Part shown: positions 1-5,237 of the stretch, in pieces
How the letters are laid out: each line of letters opens with the position of its first letter
How positions within the stretch are numbered: position 1 is the first letter of the stretch
DNA from: Candidatus Rokuibacteriota bacterium
Lineage (GTDB): Bacteria > Methylomirabilota > Methylomirabilia > Rokubacteriales > CSP1-6
NCBI GenBank assembly: GCA_003221435.1
Contig: QHRS01000131.1
Span: 6,719-13,237, forward strand
DNA length: 6,519 nucleotides
Reading direction: 5' to 3'
Program-made: the position numbers and the translations under genes
Notes under the pieces: model-generated
Seen by the model: only the letters and a program-made list of their open reading frames with translations
Told to the model about the DNA's origin: nothing
The model's database searches: none

Positions 1-82
1 CGGCGGCAAGAAGCTGGCGCAGTACCTGGAACAGCTCCGCATCGCCGTGGCACTTCACGAGCGCGGACCCCACCTGGGCTGA
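1..82 (+). CDS. C-terminal end of an unidentified protein (truncated by window start)
   Basis: Reading in the frame that starts at base 2 gives 26 codons and a TGA stop at 80-82. The visible tail begins GGKKLAQYLEQLR and ends HERGPHLG, a short amphipathic helix followed by a polar end. The G/C bias at third positions matches the neighbouring genes, which supports real coding, but the fragment is far too short to assign a family. It lies on the same strand as the TPP enzyme with a 53-nt gap, so the two could be co-transcribed. I do not recognise the protein and infer no function. Confidence 0.45.
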   Translation, partial: GGKKLAQYLEQLRIAVALHERGPHLG

Positions 83-125
83 GCGACGATGCCAGACACC
101 GATTCTGAGACCTGAGCCCCACACC

Positions 126-131
126 GAGGAG
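126..131 (+). promoter_or_regulatory. Shine-Dalgarno sequence of the TPP enzyme gene
   Basis: GAGGAG lies 4 nt before the ATG at 136. It is the only strong purine-rich site in the short gap after the preceding stop codon, and it supports the chosen start. The spacing is slightly short. Confidence 0.6.
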
Positions 132-135
132 CGCC

Positions 136-1776
136 ATGCAAGGCACGAATGCCATCGCGAAGGTTCTCAAGTCCGAGGGAGTCGAGTACCTGACCTGCTT
201 TCCCAACAACGCCATCATCGAAGGCGCGGCGTCCGAGGGGATCCGGCCGATCTGCGCCCGCACGGAGCGGGTGGCGGTCAACATCGCCGACGGGTTGAGC
301 CGCGCCTCCAACGGCCGGCGGATCGGCGTGTGTGCGGTGCAGTACGGACCGGGCTGCGAGAACGCCTTTTCGGGCGTGGCGCAGGCCTACGCCGATGCGA
401 GCCCGATCCTGCTTCTGCCGAGCGCGGTCGAGCGCCAGCGGCAGGGCGTCCCGCCGAACTTCCAGGCCATCTACAACTACCGCGGCGTGACGAAGTGGGT
501 CGAGGTCGTGAACTACGCGCACCGTATCCCGCAGATGATGCGCCGGGCGTTCACGCTGATGCGCTACGGCAAGCCGGGACCCGTGATGCTCGAGGTGCCG
601 ACGGACGTCATGAAGGAAGAGATTCCGGACGAGCGCTATCGCTACGAGCCGGTGAAGCGTGCGGCGCCGATCGGCGACCCGCAGGACGTCCGGGAGGCGG
701 TGAAGGCGCTCCTCGCCGCCAAGGCGCCGGTCATCGTGGCCGGTCAGGGCGTCCTCTACGCGGATGCGTGCGCGGAGCTGAAGGCGCTCGCCGAGCTCAC
801 GCAGGTGCCGGTGCTCACGACGCTGCAAGGCAAGAGCGCCTTTCCCGAGGACCATCCGCTGGCGCTCGGCACGGGCGGCCTGTCCGGGCCCAAGATGGTG
901 GACCACTTTCTCCGGAAGGCCGACCTCGTGTTCGGGGTCGGGACCAGCTTCACGCGCTCGGTGTTCGTCGTCCCCATCCCCGAAGGGAAGACGATCGTGC
1001 AGGTCACGATCGACGAGCAGGACGTCAACAAGGACTACGCGGTCGCCCACGCGGTGATCGGCGACGCGCGTGCGGTCCTGCGCCAGCTCGCTGACGAGGT
1101 GATCCGCCAGGCCGGGCCGAACGGGCGCAAGGCGAACGCGAGCGTCGCGCACGAGGTCGCGGCCGTCAAGGCGGAGTTTCTACACGAGTGGATCGGCCGC
1201 CTGACCTCCGACGCGGTCCCGATCAGTCCCTACCGAGTGATCTGGGACCTGATGCACACCGCGGACCGGCAGCGCGCGATTGTCACGCACGACTCCGGCA
1301 ACCCGCGGGACCAGATCGTGCCGTTCTACGAGTCTGTGATTCCGCGCGGCTACATCGGCTGGGGCAAGACGACGCCGCTCGGAGCCGGCCTCGGTCTCGC
1401 GATGGGCGCCAAGCTCGCGGCGCCGGACAAGCTCGTCGTCAACATGATGGGCGACGCGGCATTCGGGATGGTGGGCATGGACTTCGAGACCGCGGTGCGC
1501 TCGAAGATCCCGATCCTCACGATCGTGATGAACAACAGCCTGATGGGCGGCTACGAGAAGTACCTGCCGATCTCCACCGCGCGCTACGGGACGCGGCACC
1601 TGTCGGGGGACTACTCCAAGGTCGCCGAGGGCCTCGGCGGGTACACGGAGCGCGTGGAGAAGCCCCACGAGCTGGTGCCGGCGCTGCGGCGGGCGATCGC
1701 CGAGACCGAGGCCGGGCGCGCGGCGCTGCTCGAGGTCATCACGCGCGAGGAGCCGGAGTACCCGAAGTACTGGTAA
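136..1776 (+). CDS. Acetolactate-synthase-like thiamine pyrophosphate-requiring enzyme, substrate unknown
   Basis: This 546-aa protein has the three-domain layout of the acetolactate synthase/pyruvate decarboxylase superfamily. The N-terminal pyrimidine-binding domain (about 1-165) carries the cofactor-activating glutamate in ARTERVAVN (E44) and the family blocks GPGCENAFSGVAQAYAD and KPGPVMLEVPTDV. A middle domain spans about 185-320. The C-terminal pyrophosphate-binding domain (about 365-535) has the Mg/TPP motif beginning G439-D440 and ending N466-N467. The family cleaves or joins 2-oxo acids through TPP, and the protein is expected to be cytosolic. Several features argue against a housekeeping acetolactate synthase. 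No small regulatory subunit gene follows. The usual glycine-proline-glycine loop near residue 22 reads CFPNN. The Mg motif is GDA rather than GDG. The segment after N466-N467 (SLMGGYEKYLP) lacks the typical tryptophan region. The start at 136 has a good ribosome site. Family membership is certain; the reaction is not. Oxalyl-CoA decarboxylase-like or other decarboxylase/lyase roles remain open. Confidence 0.93.
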   Translation: MQGTNAIAKVLKSEGVEYLTCFPNNAIIEGAASEGIRPICARTERVAVNIADGLSRASNGRRIGVCAVQYGPGCENAFSGVAQAYADASPILLLPSAVERQRQGVPPNFQAIYNYRGVTKWVEVVNYAHRIPQMMRRAFTLMRYGKPGPVMLEVPTDVMKEEIPDERYRYEPVKRAAPIGDPQDVREAVKALLAAKAPVIVAGQGVLYADACAELKALAELTQVPVLTTLQGKSAFPEDHPLALGTGGLSGPKMVDHFLRKADLVFGVGTSFTRSVFVVPIPEGKTIVQVTIDEQDVNKDYAVAHAVIGDARAVLRQLADEVIRQAGPNGRKANASVAHEVAAVKAEFLHEWIGRLTSDAVPISPYRVIWDLMHTADRQRAIVTHDSGNPRDQIVPFYESVIPRGYIGWGKTTPLGAGLGLAMGAKLAAPDKLVVNMMGDAAFGMVGMDFETAVRSKIPILTIVMNNSLMGGYEKYLPISTARYGTRHLSGDYSKVAEGLGGYTERVEKPHELVPALRRAIAETEAGRAALLEVITREEPEYPKYW

Positions 1777-1782
1777 CGCTGC

Positions 1783-2115
1783 TCACCCGCGATCGCCCGG
1801 GCATCGGCCGGCCCTCGCGCCGGCCCGCGCCCGAGCGGAAGTCGGCCCCGCATCGCGTTCGGCCGGAGCGGGTCGACGCGAGGTCAGCGTCGCGATTTTC
1901 AGCGAGCGAGGCTGGCGCTTGATCCGTGCCTCGAGCGAGAGGGCTGCCGAGCGCGACGGGCACCCCCGCGTCGCGCGCAGCCGGACCGGCGGGAAGGCGC
2001 GCGTGAAGCGCCCACCGCGCCCCTCGCGGTGGGCGTCGAGGCGCCGGCGGAGATCCGACGTGGCGCCCGTGTAGAGGCGCCCGCCCCGGCATTCGAGTAC
2101 GTAGACCCACCACAT
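1783..2115 (-). CDS. Small GIY-YIG nuclease-domain protein (UPF0213/YhbQ-like)
   Basis: This 110-aa minus-strand protein opens with MWWVYVLEC and LYTGATSDLRRRL, the first part of a GIY-YIG fold in which VYV and YTG stand in for GIY and YIG. Candidate catalytic residues are Y5, Y15, an arginine in R23-R25, and the metal-binding glutamate E62 in LSLEARIKR. Family members are typically 80-100 aa and are structure-selective or single-strand nucleases of poorly known role. Residues from about 78 on form an Arg/Ala/Pro-rich tail outside the domain. The gene converges on the TPP enzyme with 6 nt between stop codons and diverges from the adenosyltransferase gene. A GGGAGG sequence (complement of 2118-2123) precedes the ATG by only 2 nt, which is unusually tight. 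A GTG at codon 4 would be better spaced but would trim the first strand of the fold. The family call is firm; the function is unproven. Confidence 0.85.
   Translation of the reverse strand: MWWVYVLECRGGRLYTGATSDLRRRLDAHREGRGGRFTRAFPPVRLRATRGCPSRSAALSLEARIKRQPRSLKIATLTSRRPAPAERDAGPTSARARAGARAGRCPGDRG
1796..1835. terminator. GC-rich hairpin at a convergent gene junction
   Basis: GGCCGG (1806-1811) and CCGGCC (1820-1825) pair perfectly around an 8-nt loop. Beyond a 3x3 internal loop the outer arms CCCGGGC (1796-1802) and GCCCGAG (1829-1835) pair at 6 of 7 positions. The structure begins 19 nt after the TPP enzyme stop and lies inside the 3' end of the minus-strand nuclease gene. Neither strand shows a T-run after the stem, so a classical intrinsic terminator is not supported. 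It may stabilise or weakly terminate the TPP enzyme transcript. Confidence 0.35.
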
Positions 2116-2130
2116 CGCCTCCCAGCACCG

Positions 2131-2136
2131 TATACT
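2131..2136 (+). promoter_or_regulatory. Possible -10 element for the adenosyltransferase gene
   Basis: TATACT matches the bacterial -10 consensus at five of six positions and stands out in a very GC-rich spacer between divergent genes. It would give a leader of roughly 75 nt. No convincing -35 hexamer lies 16-18 nt upstream; the nearest TTGACA-like string (TAGACC, 2102-2107) is 23 nt away. It is therefore a weak candidate. The leader is too short and lacks the structure for a cobalamin riboswitch. Confidence 0.22.
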
Positions 2137-2206
2137 GATCGGCGCCGGACGCCGAAGAAAACGGGCGGGTGGGGTTCCCCGAGGCTCGGGGCGGGAGCGC
2201 GCGGCC

Positions 2207-2212
2207 AGGAGG
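2207..2212 (+). promoter_or_regulatory. Strong Shine-Dalgarno sequence that fixes the adenosyltransferase start
   Basis: A perfect AGGAGG sits 7 nt before the ATG at 2220. It decides between that start and an in-frame ATG at 2169, which would add 17 residues (MGFPEARGG and onward) that do not belong to the family fold. Confidence 0.85.
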
Positions 2213-2219
2213 CTTCGAG

Positions 2220-2834
2220 ATGACGATCAGCATCACTCGCGTCTACACCCGCATGGGCGACAAGGGCACCACCGCGCTCGTCGGCGGCAAGCGCGTGCCG
2301 AAGGATTCGCCGCGGATCGCCGCGTACGGCACGATCGACGAGCTGAACTCGGCGCTCGGCCTCGCCCGCGTCTTCAACGAGGAGCGCCTCGCGGAAGGCG
2401 ACAAGCACCGCTGGCTCGATGAGGTCTTCCGCCGGCTCCAGAACCAGCTCTTCGATCTCGGCAGTGAGCTGGCGACGCCCGAGGACGCGGTCTACGAGGG
2501 CATGTTCCGGATCGGCGACGCCGAGGTGAAAGAGCTGGAGCAACTGATGGACCGCTGCCAGAAGGATCTCGAGCCGCTCAAGTCGTTCACCCTGCCGGGC
2601 GGCGGGCGCATCGGCGGCTTCCTGCACCTGTGCCGGACGATCTGCCGCCGCGCCGAGCGCGAGGTTCTCGCGCTTTCGCGCGTGGAGCCGATCGGCGAGG
2701 CGCCGCTTCGCTACGTGAACCGTCTGAGCGACCTCTTCTTCGTGCTCTCGCGCTGGGTCGGCAAGCAGCTTGGCGAGCGCGAGTATCTCTGGGAGCGGGG
2801 GCTCGCGAGCCACGGGCGCCCGAAGCGCAAGTGA
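2220..2834 (+). CDS. pduO: PduO-type cob(I)alamin adenosyltransferase
   Basis: This 204-aa protein transfers the 5'-deoxyadenosyl group of ATP to cob(I)alamin, giving adenosylcobalamin (coenzyme B12), the cofactor of methylmalonyl-CoA mutase, diol dehydratase and related radical enzymes. The N-terminal ATP-binding signature TRMGDKGTTALVGG (10-23) is complete, followed by RIAAYGTIDELNS (32-44). FTLPGG (123-128), the arginine-rich helix CRTICRRAERE (138-148, with R139, R143 and R144) and YVNRLSDLFF (from 165) complete the family pattern of a five-helix, trimer-forming cytosolic enzyme. The length is normal for the family. The start at 2220 is set by a perfect ribosome site. No B12 enzyme or B12 biosynthesis gene is adjacent, so the context does not show which mutase it serves. 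The family is clearly the PduO/MMAB type and not the unrelated CobA/BtuR type. Confidence 0.95.
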   Translation: MTISITRVYTRMGDKGTTALVGGKRVPKDSPRIAAYGTIDELNSALGLARVFNEERLAEGDKHRWLDEVFRRLQNQLFDLGSELATPEDAVYEGMFRIGDAEVKELEQLMDRCQKDLEPLKSFTLPGGGRIGGFLHLCRTICRRAEREVLALSRVEPIGEAPLRYVNRLSDLFFVLSRWVGKQLGEREYLWERGLASHGRPKRK

Positions 2835-2984
2835 TCCGCCCCGCCCCAGTGTGCGAGCACGGGGTAAGACCTCCGCTGTCCCGCCCTCCGGCCCCGCGTA
2901 CGTCTCAGTCCTCGCGCCCTCGCCGCCTCGCATCTGGACCTTTTTGAGCGGCCTGCGGGGTTCTTCAGCATCCTCCTAGCCCCC
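2835..2984. other. C-rich intergenic spacer with a weak hairpin
   Basis: No gene is visible in these 150 nt. An imperfect hairpin lies at 2844-2864: CCCC and GTG pair with CAC and GGGG, with one bulged A and a 6-nt loop. No T-run follows it, so it is a poor intrinsic terminator. From about 2866 to 2940 the + strand is rich in C and poor in G (by hand count roughly 38 C to 17 G in 75 nt), the composition typical of Rho loading sites. A T5 run at 2941-2945 has no hairpin before it. No clear promoter for the following dehydrogenase gene is evident. Confidence 0.4.
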
Positions 2985-3932
2985 ATGCACATTGTTTTTC
3001 CGGAGGGCGCGGGTTGCGTCCAGAGCCCCGAACAGCTGGAACCGCTCAGGCGGCTCGGCCCGGTCGACTTCTATCGGGATCCGCCGCGGGACCGGGCCGA
3101 TCTGATCGCGCGGCTCCGCGACGCCGAGGCGGTGTTCCTCGACTACTCGGTGATCGACGCCGAGGTGCTGCGGCAGTGCGTCCGACTCAAGTTCGTCTGC
3201 TTCCTCGGCATCGGCTACGCGAGCTACGTCGACGTCGCGGAAGCCGCGCGTCGCGGAGTGACCGTCACCTACACGCCGGACTACGGCGCGACCTCGGTCG
3301 CCGAGCACGCGCTCGGGATGATGCTGGCCCTGACCCGGCACATCGGATCTTCGTTTCAGAGCGTCAGGGAAGGACGCTGGGAGCCGGCACGCTTTCAGGG
3401 GATCGAGTTGCGGGACAAGGTCCTGGGGATCGTAGGACTGGGCCCGATCGGGATGGAGATGGCCCGGCTCGGAGCCGGGATCGGCATGCGGCTCCTCGGC
3501 TGGAGCCGTCGTCTGACGAGCGACCGTGCGCGATACGGGCTCTCTCCCGTCTCGCTCGAAGAGCTCTTCACGCGGTCGGACGTCGTGACGATCCATCTCT
3601 CCTACACACCGGAGACCCACGGGCTCGTCTCGCGCGCGCTGCTGACCCGCATGAAACCGGGCGCGTATCTCGTCAACACCGCGCGGGCCAGGATCGTGGA
3701 CAACGTCGCGCTCGCCGACCTGCTCCGGGAAGGGAAGGTCGCCGGCGCCGCGCTCGACGTCCACGAAGCGGAACCGCCGCCGGCGGACTACGTGTTCCGG
3801 ACGCTTCCCAATGTGCTGATCACGCCGCACATCGGCTACAACACGCGGGAGGCGGGCGCCACCATGCTCCGCATCGCCATCGCCACGCTCGAGGCTTTCC
3901 TCAAAGGGGAGCGGTTGCACGTCGTGAGCTAG
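2985..3932 (+). CDS. D-isomer-specific 2-hydroxyacid dehydrogenase (NAD-dependent)
   Basis: This 315-aa cytosolic enzyme interconverts a 2-oxo acid and the D-2-hydroxy acid with NAD(P)H. The bipartite substrate domain includes FLGIGYASYVD (from 73) and TPDYGATSVAEHA (to 109). The Rossmann domain begins around 145 with G151-L-G-P-I-G156. The catalytic trio is present: Arg R234 in NTARARIVD, Glu E263 in DVHEAEP and His H282 in TPHIGYNTREA. Length and domain order are normal. The NTAR segment reads ARI where many homologues have GGL or GAL. No ACT or other regulatory extension follows, so this is not a full-length SerA. Candidate substrates include hydroxypyruvate, glyoxylate, pyruvate or phosphohydroxypyruvate; the sequence does not decide. 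The ATG at 2985 gives the expected beta-strand start (MHIVFPEG), but no Shine-Dalgarno motif precedes it: the bases before it read CATCCTCCTAGCCCCC. Confidence 0.93.
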   Translation: MHIVFPEGAGCVQSPEQLEPLRRLGPVDFYRDPPRDRADLIARLRDAEAVFLDYSVIDAEVLRQCVRLKFVCFLGIGYASYVDVAEAARRGVTVTYTPDYGATSVAEHALGMMLALTRHIGSSFQSVREGRWEPARFQGIELRDKVLGIVGLGPIGMEMARLGAGIGMRLLGWSRRLTSDRARYGLSPVSLEELFTRSDVVTIHLSYTPETHGLVSRALLTRMKPGAYLVNTARARIVDNVALADLLREGKVAGAALDVHEAEPPPADYVFRTLPNVLITPHIGYNTREAGATMLRIAIATLEAFLKGERLHVVS

Positions 3933-3934
3933 CT

Positions 3935-4006
3935 CTGATCCGCAATTAATCCGCCAGCAGGACCCGCCGGCCCGCGCCGCGCCTCGCGCGACCATTTGCG
4001 GATCAG
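3935..4006. repeat. Perfect 11-bp inverted repeat with 50-nt spacer
   Basis: CTGATCCGCAA (3935-3945) and TTGCGGATCAG (3996-4006) are exact reverse complements. A further G-U wobble and a C-G pair extend the stem outward to 13 pairs. The left arm begins 2 nt after the stop codon of the dehydrogenase gene. The spacer is very GC-rich. As RNA it could close a large stem-loop at the transcript end; as DNA it could be a looped or dyad protein site. No T-run follows the right arm, so intrinsic termination is not indicated. Confidence 0.6.
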
Positions 4007-4018
4007 GGCCAGTGGCCC
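4006..4018. promoter_or_regulatory. 13-bp dyad, candidate operator upstream of pdhA
   Basis: GGGCCA-G-TGGCCC is a perfect palindrome around one central base. It abuts the right arm of the larger inverted repeat and lies about 45 nt before the candidate -10 of the pdh operon. Size and symmetry suit a dimeric repressor or activator site. No regulator gene is in the window, and a chance occurrence is possible in DNA this GC-rich. Confidence 0.3.
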
Positions 4019-4021
4019 GTT

Positions 4022-4050
4022 CGACCAGCTTCGAGAAACTACGACCGGCT
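4022..4050 (+). promoter_or_regulatory. Two direct repeats 20 bp apart near the pdh promoter
   Basis: CGACCAGCT (4022-4030) and CGACCGGCT (4042-4050) match at 8 of 9 positions, with start points 20 bp apart, close to two helical turns. The second copy ends 12 nt before the TAAAAT hexamer. This would place both on the same DNA face over the -35 region, as expected for an activator or repressor. It is inferred from pattern only. Confidence 0.3.
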
Positions 4051-4062
4051 GCGCCGCGGGGG

Positions 4063-4068
4063 TAAAAT
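4063..4068 (+). promoter_or_regulatory. Candidate -10 element of the pdh operon
   Basis: TAAAAT matches TATAAT at five of six positions and sits in the only AT-rich patch of the region (GGGGTAAAATAAAGACTAG). A start of transcription near 4075 would leave a leader of about 17 nt. No good -35 hexamer is seen at normal spacing (4040-4045 reads TACGAC), so a helper protein bound to the upstream repeats may be needed. Confidence 0.42.
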
Positions 4069-4091
4069 AAAGACTAGAAGCAGCGCTGAGC

Positions 4092-5237
4092 ATGCCCAGA
4101 AAACCTCTCGAGCCGCCGTTCACGATCGAGCACCTGTCCATCCTGGACAGCGACGCGAACCTCGACGCCGCCCTCGAGCCGGAGATCGCGCCCGACGTCT
4201 TGAAGCAGATGTACCGCGCCATGCTGCTCGGCCGGCGGCTGGACGAGCGGATGGTGCGGCTCCAGCGCCAGGGCCGGGTCGGCACCTTCGCGCCGATCAA
4301 GGGCCAGGAAGCCTCGCAGATCGGCAGCGTCTTCACGCTGCGCCGGACGGACTGGATGGTGCCGTCCTTCCGGGAGGCCGCGGCGATGATCTGGCGCGGG
4401 TGGCCGATCGAGAAGCTCCTGGCCTTCTTCGCCGGCCGGCTCGAAGGCGGGCAGCCGGCGTCCGACCAGCACGACCTTCCGATCACGATTCCCGTCGCGA
4501 GCCAGCTCCCGCACGCGGTCGGGCTCGCGTACGCCGTGCAATACCGCGGCGACGACGCGGTCGTCATGACCTACTTCGGCGACGGCGCAACCTCGGAGGG
4601 CGACTTCCACGAGGCGATGAACTTCGCCGGTGTCTGGCACGTCCCGGTCATCTTCGTCTGCCAGAACAACCAGTGGGCGATCTCGGTGCCGCTGAAGAAG
4701 CAGACCCACTCGCGGACGCTGGCGCAGAAGGCGCTGGCATACGGCTTTCCCGGCGTCCAGGTCGACGGCAATGATGTCCTCGCCGTGTACGCGGCGAGCC
4801 GGGAGGCGATCGCGCGCGCGCGCGCGGGCGACGGACCGACGCTCATCGAATGTGTCACCTATCGCCTCGGCGTCCACACGACCGCCGACGACCCGACACG
4901 GTACCGCTCGGAGGAAGAAGTGCGCGAGTGGGAGCGCAAGGATCCGCTCACGCGTTTCAGCGCCTATCTGGAGAAGAAGAACCTGCTCGAGCAGGGGCTG
5001 GAGCAGCAGATCGACGACGAGATCGCCCGGGCGGTGCAGAGCTTCGAGTCGCTCGGGCCGGCCGACCCGCTCACGATGTTCGATCACGCCTACGGCGAGC
5101 CGCCGCCGCATCTGCTGGCACAGCGCGCGGAGGTGGCCGAGCGTCTGCGGCGCGGCGCCGAAGGCAAGCCCGCCGAGGAGCCGACGGTGCCGACGCCGAT
5201 GCGCGGCCAGCGGAAGACGAGCCGATGGGCAAACTGA
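4092..5237 (+). CDS. pdhA: Pyruvate dehydrogenase E1 component, alpha subunit
   Basis: This 381-aa subunit pairs with E1 beta to form the TPP-dependent alpha2beta2 enzyme that decarboxylates a 2-oxo acid and reductively acylates the lipoyl arm of E2. The order of motifs is that of Bacillus-type PdhA: GRRLDERMVRLQRQGRVG and KGQEASQIG near residues 50-77, PSFREAAAMIWRG (about 90-103), the Mg/TPP motif G163-D-G-ATSEGDFHEAMNF ending Q191-N192-N193, then KKQTHSRTLAQKA. The loop YRLGVH (H262) and DDPTRYRSEEEV, near the TPP site and regulatory loop of homologues, are intact. The length is normal. Pyruvate is the likeliest substrate because of close resemblance to Bacillus PdhA, but branched-chain 2-oxo acid E1 proteins share all these motifs. 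The ATG at 4092 has only a weak AGAAG ribosome site 12 nt upstream. It is the first gene of a pdhA-pdhB-pdhC operon with its own candidate promoter. Confidence 0.93.
   Translation: MPRKPLEPPFTIEHLSILDSDANLDAALEPEIAPDVLKQMYRAMLLGRRLDERMVRLQRQGRVGTFAPIKGQEASQIGSVFTLRRTDWMVPSFREAAAMIWRGWPIEKLLAFFAGRLEGGQPASDQHDLPITIPVASQLPHAVGLAYAVQYRGDDAVVMTYFGDGATSEGDFHEAMNFAGVWHVPVIFVCQNNQWAISVPLKKQTHSRTLAQKALAYGFPGVQVDGNDVLAVYAASREAIARARAGDGPTLIECVTYRLGVHTTADDPTRYRSEEEVREWERKDPLTRFSAYLEKKNLLEQGLEQQIDDEIARAVQSFESLGPADPLTMFDHAYGEPPPHLLAQRAEVAERLRRGAEGKPAEEPTVPTPMRGQRKTSRWAN
4134..4150 (+). repeat. Perfect 7-bp hairpin early in pdhA coding sequence
   Basis: CTGTCCA (4134-4140) and TGGACAG (4144-4150) are exact complements around a 3-nt loop, 42 nt into pdhA. 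In the mRNA this forms a compact stem-loop just downstream of the initiation region. It encodes the LSILDS part of the protein and may be incidental. Confidence 0.4.
4811..4826. repeat. (CG)8 dinucleotide tract inside pdhA
   Basis: Sixteen bases of perfectly alternating CG run through codons for A-R-A-R-A (residues 241-245 of E1 alpha). Such tracts can adopt Z-DNA and are prone to slippage; a 2-bp change would shift the reading frame. Local codon choice (GCG and CGC) explains the run. Confidence 0.8.

Noticed and set aside
89..115. Possible 8-codon leader peptide (MPDTDSET) before the TPP enzyme gene
   Set aside because: It has no ribosome site, no run of a regulatory amino acid and no attenuator-type hairpins, so there is no support for a leader peptide.
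55..1152. 365-codon minus-strand open frame opposite the TPP enzyme
   Set aside because: It covers a well-supported gene on the other strand and its translation is low-complexity and Arg-rich without family motifs. The same applies to the minus-strand frames at 2976-3995 and 4074-5111.
136..1776. Calling the TPP enzyme ilvB/acetolactate synthase
   Set aside because: The superfamily is clear, but there is no adjacent small subunit gene and key motifs differ from biosynthetic acetolactate synthase, so a gene symbol would be over-claiming.
2116..2219. Cobalamin riboswitch before the adenosyltransferase gene
   Set aside because: Cobalamin riboswitches need about 200 nt and a B12-box. The leader is at most about 100 nt and no such box is visible.
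2169..2219. Upstream in-frame ATG that would lengthen the adenosyltransferase by 17 residues
   Set aside because: A perfect AGGAGG 7 nt before the ATG at 2220 and the usual family N-terminus favour the shorter form.
2844..2864. Intrinsic terminator after the adenosyltransferase gene
   Set aside because: The stem is bulged and only about 7 bp, and it is followed by GTAAGACC rather than a T-run.
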